DNA of 64,000 nucleotides from Anaerolineales bacterium (GCA_029210945.1 JARGGH010000017.1:1-64000); one strand, 5' to 3'; shown: positions 47,782 through 57,004, counted from the stretch's first letter. Made by a program: numbers and translations. Notes: generated from the sequence alone by a model not told the origin.

Positions 47782-47810
47782 TTGCATCTGCCATTAATTC
47801 GCGCTAATAT
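47782..47810 (+). promoter_or_regulatory. Promoter of the phosphonate-type transporter operon
   Basis: -35 TTGCAT (47782-47787) and -10 TAATAT (47805-47810) are spaced by 17 bp. Start near 47817 gives a leader of about 100 nt. It is divergent from the folC promoter, with the -35 boxes 11 bp apart. Confidence 0.6.
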
Positions 47811-47919
47811 GACGTCGGTAGAATTCGTGTCGAGAGGAGGTGAACTTGAGAGGAGACGTCACCCTACCTTTCAAAAAACGCTTCATCGACCAACAACTTA
47901 CGAGGAGGAAAGAAGTAAC

Positions 47920-48888
47920 ATGCGTAAAAACCGATTTTCATTGATGGCCATCTTGAGCATTCTGCTCATTGGTGCCTTCATCCTCGGTGCGTGCGCGCAA
48001 GTAACGCCGACCGAGGCACCTGTAGAGCCGGTCGAAGAGCCGGTGGAAGAGCCCGCGGAAGCTGCGTTGGGTACGGAAGAGAACCCGATCGTCTGGGTGC
48101 TCACCCCTTCGCAGGACACCCAGGCAGTTCTGACCGGTGCCGAAGGCCTCACCCAGTTCATCGAGGATGAGACCGGCATCGTGATTCAGTCCTTCGTGGC
48201 GACAGACTACACGGCCCAGGTTGAGGCAATCTGCAGCGGCGAGGCCCAGATGGCCGCGCTGAACACCTTCGGGTACATCCGCGCCACCGAGCGTGATTGT
48301 GCGGAAGTCGCTGTCGTCTCCGTTCGCTTTGGCTCGACGTCCTACTCCGGCCAATTGATCACGCAGGCTGGATCCGGCATCGAGAGCGTCGAGGACCTTG
48401 CCGGCAAAGTGTTCTGCCGACCGGATCCTGGCTCGACCTCCGGATGGATCATCCCCAGCCTGAGCATGCTCGCCGCTGGCATCGATCCGGAAACGGACCT
48501 TGCTGAGATTGTAGACGCCGGCGGTCACGACGCAGTCGTCATCACGGTCTACAACGGCGAATGTGATGCAGGATCCACGTTCGTGGACGCGCGCGACAAC
48601 GTCGCTGACGAAGAAGCATTCGCTGACGTGTATGAGAAGGTCGTCGTGCTCACCGAATCGCCGCCGATCCCGAACGACAATATCTCGTTCGCCCCTGAGG
48701 TTCCCGAAGCGACACGTCAGGCGATCGTTGACGCGCTTCTGAAGCTCAACGATTCGGAAGAAGGCCAGACGCTGCTCAACGAGCTTTACTCCTGGAGTGG
48801 ACTCGAGGCCGCTGAGGACACCTTCTACGATGGTTTCCGCCAGCAGCTCGAAGCTGCCGGGATGAGCATCGAGGATCTCGTCAACTAG
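47920..48888 (+). CDS. phnD: Phosphonate/phosphite-type ABC transporter substrate-binding lipoprotein
   Basis: A 322-residue lipoprotein with a signal peptide ending in the lipobox LGAC and an acidic Pro/Glu/Val spacer (repeats of EPVEEP). The mature part is of the PhnD type: ENPIVWVLTPSQDTQAVL, GEAQMAALNTFGYI, CRPDPGSTSGWIIPSL and VITVYNGECDAGSTFVDAR. Family members bind phosphonates, phosphite or phosphate esters. ATG 47920 follows GAGGAGG by 11 nt; the frame upstream lies in the leader. It is followed by a strong hairpin and by phnC and phnE. Confidence 0.9.
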   Translation: MRKNRFSLMAILSILLIGAFILGACAQVTPTEAPVEPVEEPVEEPAEAALGTEENPIVWVLTPSQDTQAVLTGAEGLTQFIEDETGIVIQSFVATDYTAQVEAICSGEAQMAALNTFGYIRATERDCAEVAVVSVRFGSTSYSGQLITQAGSGIESVEDLAGKVFCRPDPGSTSGWIIPSLSMLAAGIDPETDLAEIVDAGGHDAVVITVYNGECDAGSTFVDARDNVADEEAFADVYEKVVVLTESPPIPNDNISFAPEVPEATRQAIVDALLKLNDSEEGQTLLNELYSWSGLEAAEDTFYDGFRQQLEAAGMSIEDLVN

Positions 48889-48903
48889 TATTCGTGGTCC
48901 GAA

Positions 48904-48942
48904 ATCAAACGAGGGAAGGGACAACCCCTTCCCTCGTTTGAT
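48904..48942 (+). terminator. Strong hairpin between phnD and phnC
   Basis: A perfect 17-bp stem (48904-48920 with 48926-48942) encloses a 5-nt loop. No T-run follows, so it is more likely a processing or stability element (or a partial terminator) that keeps the binding-protein message more abundant than phnCE. Confidence 0.6.
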
Positions 48943-48957
48943 AGATACGAGCAAAAT

Positions 48958-49737
48958 ATGCTAAAAATTGAGAACCTCACAAAAATCTACGAGGATGGGA
49001 CGGTCGCCCTGAAAGACGTCAGTTTCACGGTCGAGGAGGGCGAATTCCTCGTGGTGATCGGGTTGAGCGGCTCAGGGAAATCCACGTTACTGCGCTGTAT
49101 CAATCGCCTGATCGATCCAACCGAGGGCAAGATCATCTGGAACGATATCGACATCACCGAAGCCTCCGAAGGCGATCTCCGACGAATTCGCAGGAGCATC
49201 GGCATGATCTTCCAGCAATTCAACCTGGTTGATCGGTCCAGCGTGATGACGAATGTCCTCACCGGGCGGTGCGGGTATGTTAACCCCATATGGAGCTTGA
49301 TAAATTACTTTCCCCGCAAGGACCGTGAGCGAGCGCTCAATGCGCTCGAACGGGTTGGCATTCCTGATAAAGCGGACAACCGCGCAGATGCCCTGAGCGG
49401 CGGCCAGAAGCAGCGGGTTGGCATCGCCCGCGCCCTGATGCAGGAGCCGAAGATGCTGCTTGCCGACGAGCCGGTGGCCAGCCTTGACCCGGTGCTGGCT
49501 CACTCCATCCTTGGTTATCTTGAGAAGCTCAACCAGGAAGATGCGATCACCGTACTCTGCAGCTTACACTACCTTGATCTTGTCCAACGCTACGCCACCC
49601 GGGTCATCGGATTGCGCGAAGGCAGGATCATTTACGAAGGTTCCCGGGACGATATCCGGCAGCTTACGGACGAACAGTTCAAGCAAATTTATGGTGAAGA
49701 AGCACAGAGGTTGAACGTGGGGCCGGAGGATTTTTAA
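48958..49737 (+). CDS. phnC: Phosphonate-type ABC transporter ATP-binding protein
   Basis: A 259-residue ATPase. Walker A is GLSGSGKST (near residues 35-43), the signature LSGGQKQRVGIARAL (near 142) and Walker B MLLADEPVASLDP. The PhnC-type insert with INYFPRKDRERAL after the Q-loop is present. It powers uptake by PhnD/PhnE. The end overlaps the phnE start by 1 nt. Confidence 0.94.
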   Translation: MLKIENLTKIYEDGTVALKDVSFTVEEGEFLVVIGLSGSGKSTLLRCINRLIDPTEGKIIWNDIDITEASEGDLRRIRRSIGMIFQQFNLVDRSSVMTNVLTGRCGYVNPIWSLINYFPRKDRERALNALERVGIPDKADNRADALSGGQKQRVGIARALMQEPKMLLADEPVASLDPVLAHSILGYLEKLNQEDAITVLCSLHYLDLVQRYATRVIGLREGRIIYEGSRDDIRQLTDEQFKQIYGEEAQRLNVGPEDF

Positions 49738-51878
49738 TGACCGAATTGATTGATCCCGCCCCCAAGGTTCGATCCTACCTGCAGTCATTCTTATCATTAC
49801 TCATCCCCGGATTGGGACAGGCGGTCGCAGGTGCGATCAGCCGCGGTCTGATCATCCTCGCGAGCATCCTGACATTTAGTGGTCTCACGATCTGGACCGC
49901 AGCTCAAAGGCCTCGTTTCCCTGATTACGGTCTTACGGCACGTGCCTTCCTGATCCTGCTGGGAGAAACCGCAGCCCTATTGCTGTTTATCATCGCAGCG
50001 TACTACCTTGTGACGCGAACGGTTGCCCGCAAACCTACTACCCGGGCAGCGGTCCAGACGGGTTTCATCATCCTTGGCATCCTGTTGATCGCTCTCGCCC
50101 AGCAGTCACTGCTGAATACCGCATTATCTGCAGATGACCAGTCGAACGTTTACGGCATAACCCTGGTGTTTGGCGCAGCGCTGACGGCAGCCATGTGGCT
50201 GTGGAATATCTCCGACGCGGGCTGGGTCCGCGAAGACGATGCCCCCTCGATGAACGGTCTGGTTTTCCTGAGCCTCGCAGCGCTGATCATTCTTGGCTCG
50301 CGGGTGACCCAGGTTGATCTACCCAAGGCGGTCAGAGAATACCGCGATACCGAAATTATCCTGCGCCAAATCGTCTGGCCCTGGGAAGCGGCGTTCGTTT
50401 ATGAGGAAAACAATGTCGAGGCGGAGGCGAAGATCCAGGCTCCCTGCCCTCCAGGAGCAACCGGTCCGGAGGTGAACGAACCCAAGGACAAAGGACCCTG
50501 GGTCGTGGTCAGCCCGACCTGCGGCGACCTCAGCGAGCGCGGCACGATGGGGGCGATCGATTTCGGGACAGAACTGACGATCACCGGCGGGGGATTCGTC
50601 CCCGGTCAGACCGTCAACATCCGCTGGGAAAACCCGATCGGGAACGCCTTCAAGCCGCGTGGGTTCGGAGATACAGAGATCCCCGCATCGGGCGAGGGCA
50701 CTTTTGAGACGAAACTATTTATCCCTGACGCCACGATCTCCTCCACCGCTCAGGGGGATCAGATTCACCGATTGATCGCTATCCAGACTGGAGAACGCGA
50801 GTTCACAGGTAAATTGAGCCAGGACATGAAGCTGGCTCTCCAGCAAATGTTGGTGACGATCATGATGGGCATGATGGCGACGCTCGTCGGGGTTGTGCTC
50901 AGCATCCCGCTCTCCTTCCTGTCTGCAAGGAATCTGATGGGCTCGCTCAAATCCACGCTGCAAGCCTTCGTGGGAGGCGTTTTCGGCCTGGTCGCTGGCG
51001 CCTGGTTGGGCTCCATGATCGCCGGTCTAATTGCCTCGGCCCTTGGTGGTCTTGAAAAGTATCCGCTGCTGACATTCGGCTCCTACATCATTTTCGTGCT
51101 CGGTGGTGCGCTCTTGTTCTACCGCCTCGCCGGGGCGAGCCTGGACTGGTTGGGGAAACGCGCTCTGCCTGCCGTTGTCGCCCGCCTGATCACGATTATT
51201 GGGCTTGCCGCCGTCGGCGCGACGATCGGTTATGGTCTCGGCATCGGTTTCTCGTACGGCATCTTCAGCATCACCCATACCGCCGAGTTCGCTGAGGAGA
51301 TGGCCCCACGAACCGGGGCAATTGGCGCGGCGGTCGGCGCACTGCTCATCGCCTATTACGGCTACCGGCGCCAGCCAACCGACGAGATCACCACTGGAAA
51401 TTTCATCTACGTCATCGTGCGCGTCACGCTCAACATCATCCGCTCGATCGAGCCGTTGATCTGGGCGATCATCGGGATCATCTGGGTTGGCCCAGGACCT
51501 TTTGCAGGTTTCATCGCGTTGACGATTCACACGATCGCTGCGCTGGGGAAGCTCTATTCCGAGGCGATTGAGAGTATCGATCCCGGGCCTATCGAAGCGG
51601 TGCAGTCCACCGGAGCGGATCGGCTGCAGACCATCCGCTACGCCGTAGTGCCGCAAATCCTGCCGCCGTTCATCGCCTTCACGATTTACCGTTGGGATAT
51701 TAACGTGCGTTTGTCTACGATCATCGGCCTGGTCGGCGGTGGCGGCATCGGGTTCCTGCTCATCCAGTGGATCCGGCTCTTCCAATACGAACAGGCCGGA
51801 ATCGCAGTATGGCTGATCACGATCACCGTCGCAGCGCTCGACTTCGTCAGTGCTGAGATCAGAGGACGATTCGTCTAG
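49737..51878 (+). CDS. phnE: Enlarged PhnE-type ABC transporter permease
   Basis: A 713-residue permease; ordinary PhnE proteins have about 250-300 residues. Residues 1-190 add about five membrane segments. Residues 195-350 form an extracytoplasmic region with four cysteines or fewer (CPPGATGPEV, SPTCGDL) and an Ig-like strand pattern (LTITGGGFVPGQTVNIRWE). The transport core begins near 357 (MLVTIMMGMMATLVGVVLSIPLSFLSARN), is interrupted by another block of membrane segments (405-550), and resumes near 560 with VIVRVTLNIIRSIEPLIW. The coupling EAA-type loop is EAIESIDPGPIEAVQSTGAD (607-626). The whole is one open frame, with no sign of a frameshift. Confidence 0.88.
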   Translation: MTELIDPAPKVRSYLQSFLSLLIPGLGQAVAGAISRGLIILASILTFSGLTIWTAAQRPRFPDYGLTARAFLILLGETAALLLFIIAAYYLVTRTVARKPTTRAAVQTGFIILGILLIALAQQSLLNTALSADDQSNVYGITLVFGAALTAAMWLWNISDAGWVREDDAPSMNGLVFLSLAALIILGSRVTQVDLPKAVREYRDTEIILRQIVWPWEAAFVYEENNVEAEAKIQAPCPPGATGPEVNEPKDKGPWVVVSPTCGDLSERGTMGAIDFGTELTITGGGFVPGQTVNIRWENPIGNAFKPRGFGDTEIPASGEGTFETKLFIPDATISSTAQGDQIHRLIAIQTGEREFTGKLSQDMKLALQQMLVTIMMGMMATLVGVVLSIPLSFLSARNLMGSLKSTLQAFVGGVFGLVAGAWLGSMIAGLIASALGGLEKYPLLTFGSYIIFVLGGALLFYRLAGASLDWLGKRALPAVVARLITIIGLAAVGATIGYGLGIGFSYGIFSITHTAEFAEEMAPRTGAIGAAVGALLIAYYGYRRQPTDEITTGNFIYVIVRVTLNIIRSIEPLIWAIIGIIWVGPGPFAGFIALTIHTIAALGKLYSEAIESIDPGPIEAVQSTGADRLQTIRYAVVPQILPPFIAFTIYRWDINVRLSTIIGLVGGGGIGFLLIQWIRLFQYEQAGIAVWLITITVAALDFVSAEIRGRFV

Positions 51879-51994
51879 CAAGCGGATAGAACACTTTTCA
51901 ACGAAGAGGGAGGCTGAACTCAGAAAGCCCGAAAGATTGCTCCACTGGTTTGCCCTGCGCAAACTGAAATTCGCTCTTCACGCTGGATACTGCG

Positions 51995-52501
51995 ATGTTG
52001 AATGAACCCGTGTTGGTGCTGAACGCCAATTACGAACCGCTCAACGTTTGCAGCACCCGGCGCGCGGTGAACCTATGGCTGTCCGGAAAAGCCGAAATGC
52101 TTCTGAATGGTCGCGGCGTGATACACACCGTCAGGAGGGAAATACCGTGCCCCTCTGTCATCCGGCTGAGTTATATGGTCAAGAGACCTTATCCACGCGT
52201 GCGGCTGTCCAAACGGGAAATATTCCGCCGCGACGATTACCGCTGTCAATACTGCGGGCAAACCAAAGCACACCTGACTCTTGATCACATCATCCCCCGG
52301 CACCGTGGCGGTGAATACAGTTGGTCGAATCTGGTCACAGCCTGTCCTTCCTGCAATCTTAAAAAAGGCGGGCGGACGATCAGGCAGGCCAACATGCGCT
52401 TGCTGCGCAAGCCGGTTGAACCGCGCGCTACGGCTGCATATCTTTACGGGGGTTACATCGCGAATAACGAAGATTGGCAGCAGTTCCTCACCGGCTGGTA
52501 A
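51995..52501 (+). CDS. HNH endonuclease family protein
   Basis: A 168-residue HNH protein. The nuclease motif is CQYCGQ...LTLDHIIPRHRGGEYSWSNLVTACPSCN: two CxxC zinc pairs and the DH...N...C core. The N-terminal LNANYEPLNVCSTRRAVNLWLSGKAE block is typical of a widespread chromosomal HNH family of unknown role rather than of phage homing enzymes. It stands alone 116 nt behind phnE and ends 4 nt before a converging gene. Confidence 0.88.
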   Translation: MLNEPVLVLNANYEPLNVCSTRRAVNLWLSGKAEMLLNGRGVIHTVRREIPCPSVIRLSYMVKRPYPRVRLSKREIFRRDDYRCQYCGQTKAHLTLDHIIPRHRGGEYSWSNLVTACPSCNLKKGGRTIRQANMRLLRKPVEPRATAAYLYGGYIANNEDWQQFLTGW

Positions 52502-52505
52502 TTCT

Positions 52506-53606
52506 TCACTCCGGACGCAGGCTCTCGATCAGCGCGTACAATCCGCCGCCCACAACACCGTAACCGCCGGCAAGGATTGGGATCTGACTGTTGTGAATAT
52601 CCTCGGTGAGTTCTGCTAAACGAGCATCCTGGATTGCATCCACCCACCCCAGGTCGGCGGCAAACCGATCAGCGCTTGAGGGCCATTCTGGCCTGGTTCC
52701 CATCCAGACTCGGGTATCCCAGAGCACTGCCTGCGCCATATTTTCTAACCGGCCAATAAATTCGCCAGGGCCAAGTTCGTCCAGCATTTGTCCGATAAGA
52801 GAGCGGACTTCCCCCCGTTCAAGCCGGTGGCTGGCGACCATGCCACGCTCCTCGACAAATAAGCGAACCCAGATTTGCGTGCTCGTCACGAGCGACTGCC
52901 AGACGTGTGCCGAGGCACGTCCGATGACCGTCATCGTTGATGCAGGCGTATCCATAATTTTCCGGATCGCCTCCATCTTGTTCTTGATTTCGGGTGGAAG
53001 CTCTTTGAGGAATTCGCTCAGCGCATCGCCCATGGCATGATGCCCCCACGCCATGAAGAGATCCGTTGGCGTGTCGATGTCCAATCTTGTCGCAGCAGAT
53101 GGCTCGGTCGCTTCAATGACTACACCCGCTTCGCGAGACAACACCCACCCCAGAGGGTTATCCGACGGCAATCGGTGGCTATGCGCAACGATCAGTTCTG
53201 CATCGTTTATCAAGAGCCAGTCTGTTGAATGCAGATTATTAACGATCCCGAAACGCTCGTCTTTTGAGAGCACGCCATCGATCAATCCAGCCATGGCCGC
53301 TTGTTCCAGGAGCGGTGCGCTTGCACCGCCAAAGTACGCCAGTTCGCGAATCCCCTCTGACGTGATCAATTCTTGAAGCACGGCGCCAAATTGGAAGTTC
53401 GATCCTGCGCTCATTCGGACTTCTGCGCCCAGCTTGCGCAGACAATCCCGGTCTTCCTCTTCTGCCACTAAAGCGATCACGCTTTTGATCTTGTCGACAG
53501 CCGACAGCCGCAGGATCAAATCCTGCGCACATGCCCGTCTCCCCGCAGCCACCCAGCGCTCTGCTTCCGAAGCGCCCGCCGGTGGAAGCATAATTAGTCC
53601 GTGCAA
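52506..53606 (-). CDS. Unassigned protein with a nucleotidyltransferase-like DIDTP motif
   Basis: A 366-residue protein. The N-terminal 190 residues resemble the Rossmann-like fold of MobA/CofC-type NTP transferases and contain TRLDIDTPTDLFMAW, close to the DIDTPEDL of 2-phospholactate guanylyltransferases. The usual N-terminal glycine-rich GGxSxR loop is not visible, so activity is uncertain. The C-terminal 170 residues are of unknown fold. I prefer TTG 53606, with AGGAGG 5 nt upstream; a TTG at 53666 would add 20 residues. It is 71 nt behind hpf on the minus strand. Confidence 0.6.
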   Translation of the reverse strand: MHGLIMLPPAGASEAERWVAAGRRACAQDLILRLSAVDKIKSVIALVAEEEDRDCLRKLGAEVRMSAGSNFQFGAVLQELITSEGIRELAYFGGASAPLLEQAAMAGLIDGVLSKDERFGIVNNLHSTDWLLINDAELIVAHSHRLPSDNPLGWVLSREAGVVIEATEPSAATRLDIDTPTDLFMAWGHHAMGDALSEFLKELPPEIKNKMEAIRKIMDTPASTMTVIGRASAHVWQSLVTSTQIWVRLFVEERGMVASHRLERGEVRSLIGQMLDELGPGEFIGRLENMAQAVLWDTRVWMGTRPEWPSSADRFAADLGWVDAIQDARLAELTEDIHNSQIPILAGGYGVVGGGLYALIESLRPE

Positions 53607-53677
53607 CCCACCCTCCTGGTTAAAATACAATCTGGACCGGGCAGCAAGCGTGCTGACCCAGGCCAACCGCGATCCTT

Positions 53678-54247
53678 TTATCCTTGCTCTGTTTCGATCA
53701 AGCCGAGCGTTCCATTCCTACGTCGATAGAGAACGTTCACCTGATTCGTGATGCCGTTCAGGAAGATGAAGAAGTCTTCATGGTCCAATAGTTCCATTTG
53801 CGCGATCGCCTCGCGTTCATCCATCGGCAAGAGCAAATGCTTCTTGCGTCTGGCGATCGCCGCTTTTTCTTCAGATTCAACCTCCTCCAATGGTGGAAGT
53901 TCCGGGGCAAAATCGGAAGCCGAACGACCGTCACCGCGACTCCGCCAGCGACGCCCCTTATACCTTTCTATCTGCCGCGAGATCTTGTCGACCACAAGGT
54001 CTATTGAAGCGAAGATATCTTCGGTGCGCTCTTCTGCCCGCAGCAGAACACCCTTGCCCCGCAGCGTTAACTGGGCGACCTGCCGATCTTTCGCGTCGCG
54101 TGCATTTTTTTCGTGCGTCAAGTCCAGCGTGGCTTCCTCGAGGATATCAAGATATCGATCGAGCTTGCCCACTTTCGTCTCAACATAATCCTGCAATCGA
54201 TCACTGAGTTCGAAGTTTTTCACGTTGATTTCCACTTGAATACTCAT
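53678..54247 (-). CDS. hpf: Ribosome hibernation promoting factor, long form
   Basis: A 189-residue HPF. The N-terminal RaiA/HPF domain (residues 1-105: INVKNFELSDRLQDYVETKV, IFASIDLVVDKISRQIERYK) occupies the ribosomal A and P sites. A linker leads to the C-terminal dimerisation domain (DEREAIAQMELLDHEDFFIFLN) of long-form HPF, which pairs 70S ribosomes into 100S. It lies 34 nt downstream of comF. Confidence 0.94.
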   Translation of the reverse strand: MSIQVEINVKNFELSDRLQDYVETKVGKLDRYLDILEEATLDLTHEKNARDAKDRQVAQLTLRGKGVLLRAEERTEDIFASIDLVVDKISRQIERYKGRRWRSRGDGRSASDFAPELPPLEEVESEEKAAIARRKKHLLLPMDEREAIAQMELLDHEDFFIFLNGITNQVNVLYRRRNGTLGLIETEQG

Positions 54248-54281
54248 TGACTCTCTCCTGTTCTCGATCCACGAAGCTCAG

Positions 54282-54971
54282 CTATCCAATCGTTCGACCA
54301 ACCGTCAAGCATAATACACTCGATGCGCCGGCGTTAAATAGCGCCCTTGCACACCCCAGCAACGTCGCCCCCGAGGTAAGCAGGTCATCAAGCAGTAATA
54401 TATTCCGATTTTCAACAAAGCGGGTATCGGCACGGAAGGCCTGCTGGATATTCCCAAATCGTTCCTCAGGATCGAGGCCAACCTGTGAACGTGTTTCACG
54501 CACGCGCGCAAGTGACTGCGCTTCAACGGGGATGTTGAGATCACGTGCCAGGGCTGATGCGATCAATTCAACCTGATTATACCCTCGTTCCTTTCTGCGT
54601 ACATCTCCCAATGGCACCGGCACGATCAAATCTGCGGGATCGGATTGAGAATCAATGAGCGTAGAGAGCCAGGCAGCCATCCGATCTGCAAGGGCCTGAT
54701 CAGGATGGTATTTCAGGCGTAAGATCGCTTGCTTCAGCGGCGGTTGGTAGCGGGCAAATGATCGCACCCGGATGCGCCCCAATTCACAGGCAAGGCAACG
54801 CCAGCTGACGACGCGCGGAAAACCGCAGCGCACACATCCTGCCACGCCCGCCCTCACCAAACGCCGGTCACAATCCGAACACCAGACCGCACCGGGTTGG
54901 CCACAGCCTGCGCAGCGTGGTGGAAAAATAAAATCAAGACCCGCCTGCAACGCACTCTTTATCAAGCGCAT
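54282..54971 (-). CDS. comF: ComF-family phosphoribosyltransferase-like protein
   Basis: A 229-residue ComF/GntX protein. The N-terminal zinc finger has CAGCGQPGAVWCSDC and CVRCGFP...CLAC, followed by the PRTase fold with PVPLGDVRRKERGYNQVELIA and the PRPP loop LLLDDLLTSGATL. ComF is needed for DNA uptake in competent bacteria. ATG 54971 is the most sensible start although no clear ribosome binding site is seen. It is 70 nt behind tadC, which may link it to the pilus. Confidence 0.92.
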   Translation of the reverse strand: MRLIKSALQAGLDFIFPPRCAGCGQPGAVWCSDCDRRLVRAGVAGCVRCGFPRVVSWRCLACELGRIRVRSFARYQPPLKQAILRLKYHPDQALADRMAAWLSTLIDSQSDPADLIVPVPLGDVRRKERGYNQVELIASALARDLNIPVEAQSLARVRETRSQVGLDPEERFGNIQQAFRADTRFVENRNILLLDDLLTSGATLLGCARALFNAGASSVLCLTVGRTIG

Positions 54972-55041
54972 GTCGGGGCGGGTGATCGATCGCCTCACCG
55001 GGTTCCCCTCCCCGGGTCGCTGCGACGTAAAAACGCTGAAC

Positions 55042-55980
55042 TTATTTGAACAATGCGCCCATCGGGGATCGGAACAGGAGCAACCCCGCTGGACCAAGCA
55101 GGATCATCAGGATGGATGGGAAGATCAACAGCGCGATCGGGAAGATCATTTTAATCGGTGCTCGATGGGCTTCCTCTTCTGCCATCTGGCGGCGACGGAC
55201 TCTCATCTGATCGGACTGGATGCGCAGTACCTTCGCCATGCTCACACCCAACTGCTCGGACTGAATCACTGCCGCAACAAAACTGGTTAGTTCAGCCACG
55301 TCGAGCCGTTCGGCCATATCCCTGAGAGCTTCACGGCGAAGCTTTCCCAATCGGATCTCCTGCAGCACACGACCGAACTCCAGCGCAAGGTCGTCTTCCC
55401 ATTTCTCGTTGACCTTACCCATCGCCGCGTCAAAACCGAGCCCGGCTTCAACGCAGATCGTCAGCAGATCGAGCGCATCCGGCAGCGCCCTGAAAACCTC
55501 TTTCTGACGAGCGCTCACACGGCTCCTCAGCCAGAGATCCGGGAACATAAATCCAAGCACCATGAAGAGGGTTGACAAACCGAGGCCCTGCAAGAAATTC
55601 CGTCCGCTGATTGTGAAGACCAGAAAGAGACCACCGCCAAAAACCCCCGCAAGCACAAAGCGGAGCGAGAGGAAGAAGGCAGGGTCCATCTGCATCGGGT
55701 TGCCCGCTGTCTCCAGGCGTTTGCGGGCGCTCTCCAACGTCGCTTGGGGCGTGAAACGGGAGGCGAGCTGACCAACGCTGTTAAAAACTGGCAGAATGAC
55801 GCGTTCATAGAAACGCTGAGATAGCTCGATCTCTTCAAGCGTCACCGGTTCGTCTCGCGTGCTGTATTCCGCAAGCCGGTCCGATATCGGGTCTGAGGCC
55901 TGCGGTGCGCGCATACCAGCGACCACAAGAATGATGGCGAATATGATGATGATCGCGATGATCCCAATCGTTAATGGCAT
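55042..55980 (-). CDS. tadC: Tad pilus inner-membrane platform protein TadC
   Basis: A 312-residue type II secretion F-domain protein. An N-terminal helix (TIGIIAIIIIFAIILVVAGM), a central pair of helices (near 110-150) and a C-terminal helix pair (IKMIFPIALLIFPSILMILLG) flank the cytoplasmic F domain (LPDALDLLTICVEAGLGFDAAM). With TadB it forms the platform on which the Flp pilus is assembled. Follows tadB by 43 nt. Confidence 0.92.
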   Translation of the reverse strand: MPLTIGIIAIIIIFAIILVVAGMRAPQASDPISDRLAEYSTRDEPVTLEEIELSQRFYERVILPVFNSVGQLASRFTPQATLESARKRLETAGNPMQMDPAFFLSLRFVLAGVFGGGLFLVFTISGRNFLQGLGLSTLFMVLGFMFPDLWLRSRVSARQKEVFRALPDALDLLTICVEAGLGFDAAMGKVNEKWEDDLALEFGRVLQEIRLGKLRREALRDMAERLDVAELTSFVAAVIQSEQLGVSMAKVLRIQSDQMRVRRRQMAEEEAHRAPIKMIFPIALLIFPSILMILLGPAGLLLFRSPMGALFK

Positions 55981-56023
55981 AGTTTCCTACCTCGCCTTCC
56001 TCACAACCAACGGCCTGCAATCT

Positions 56024-57001
56024 CTAGATGTCGATATCAACGATCTTTTGTGATGCATAAAATCCGCTGATCACCATGATGCCGGCAACAACCAGGATCG
56101 GAATGCCGCAACTGCGGGTTTCCGGATTGAAGAACTGCATGATGTACTCACGATTCAGCAGGAACAGCAGCAGAACCAGCATAATGGGGAGTGCGGAGAT
56201 AACCCAGGCTGTCGCACGACCTTGCGCAGTCAACGCCGAGATCTCGCCTTTGATGCGCACTCGCTCACGGATCGTGTACGAAATGACATCCAGGATTTCA
56301 GCCAGGTTGCCGCCGACCTCCCGCTGGACGTTGATTGCCGTGATCACCAGGTCCAGGTCGTCACTGTTGATGCGCCTCAGCAAGTGGTCAAGAGCCTCTT
56401 CCATCGGCAAACCAAGCTGCATCTCCTGTACGACGCGTCGGAACTCGTCCGAGATCGGCGAGGGCAGTTCGCGGCTCACCGCTTCCATAGCCTGCATCGT
56501 CGAAAAGCCTGCTCGCAATCCATTGACCATCAGGTTGAGCATGTCGCCCAATTGGTTATCGAATTTCTTGAGACGCCGCGACTGTGCCATCTTGACATAA
56601 ATCTGCGGGACGTATGCGCCAAACGCCATCGAGACGATCCCGAAGAAAATCGAGTATCCGCTGATAATGAACCCGATCATCCCAATCACGATGCTGGAGA
56701 TCACAACCAGGGCGATGTATTCTGCCGGCCGGAATTTTAAATCGGCACGAGCCAGGTTCTTCGATATGTTCTCAAATGTATCCGTGCCTTCACCAAGATT
56801 GCTGAGGAAATCTGTGATGAACGAAGTGCGCGGCTGGTCAGCATCCGCCCGGCTTTGGGTCGAGACCACACCGCTTTCCGAATAGCGCCCCAGCCGTTCT
56901 TCGACGACACTTCGTTCCCCCAAGAGTGTCATCGCCAGACCGACGACGAGGAGCAAACCTCCCAGCCCGCCGCCAACGAGAAGTATCGTCTGTGGATCCA
57001 T
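56024..57001 (-). CDS. tadB: Tad pilus inner-membrane platform protein TadB
   Basis: A 325-residue F-domain protein, partner of TadC. N-terminal helix, helices near 100-140, cytoplasmic F domain (LGDMLNLMVNGLRAGFSTMQAMEAVSRELP) and a C-terminal hydrophobic pair. The order tadA-tadB-tadC is the usual one. It starts 3 nt behind the tadA stop codon. Confidence 0.92.
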   Translation of the reverse strand: MDPQTILLVGGGLGGLLLVVGLAMTLLGERSVVEERLGRYSESGVVSTQSRADADQPRTSFITDFLSNLGEGTDTFENISKNLARADLKFRPAEYIALVVISSIVIGMIGFIISGYSIFFGIVSMAFGAYVPQIYVKMAQSRRLKKFDNQLGDMLNLMVNGLRAGFSTMQAMEAVSRELPSPISDEFRRVVQEMQLGLPMEEALDHLLRRINSDDLDLVITAINVQREVGGNLAEILDVISYTIRERVRIKGEISALTAQGRATAWVISALPIMLVLLLFLLNREYIMQFFNPETRSCGIPILVVAGIMVISGFYASQKIVDIDI

Positions 57002-57004
57002 AAT

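Noticed and set aside
47938-48954. Long open frame antisense to phnD (about 338 codons)
   Set aside because: phnD has clear family motifs, a lipobox and a ribosome binding site; the antisense frame has none and follows from codon bias in G+C-rich DNA.
51027-51962. Long open frame antisense to phnE (about 311 codons)
   Set aside because: It is low-complexity, rich in Arg and Asp and without motif; it mirrors a real membrane protein gene.
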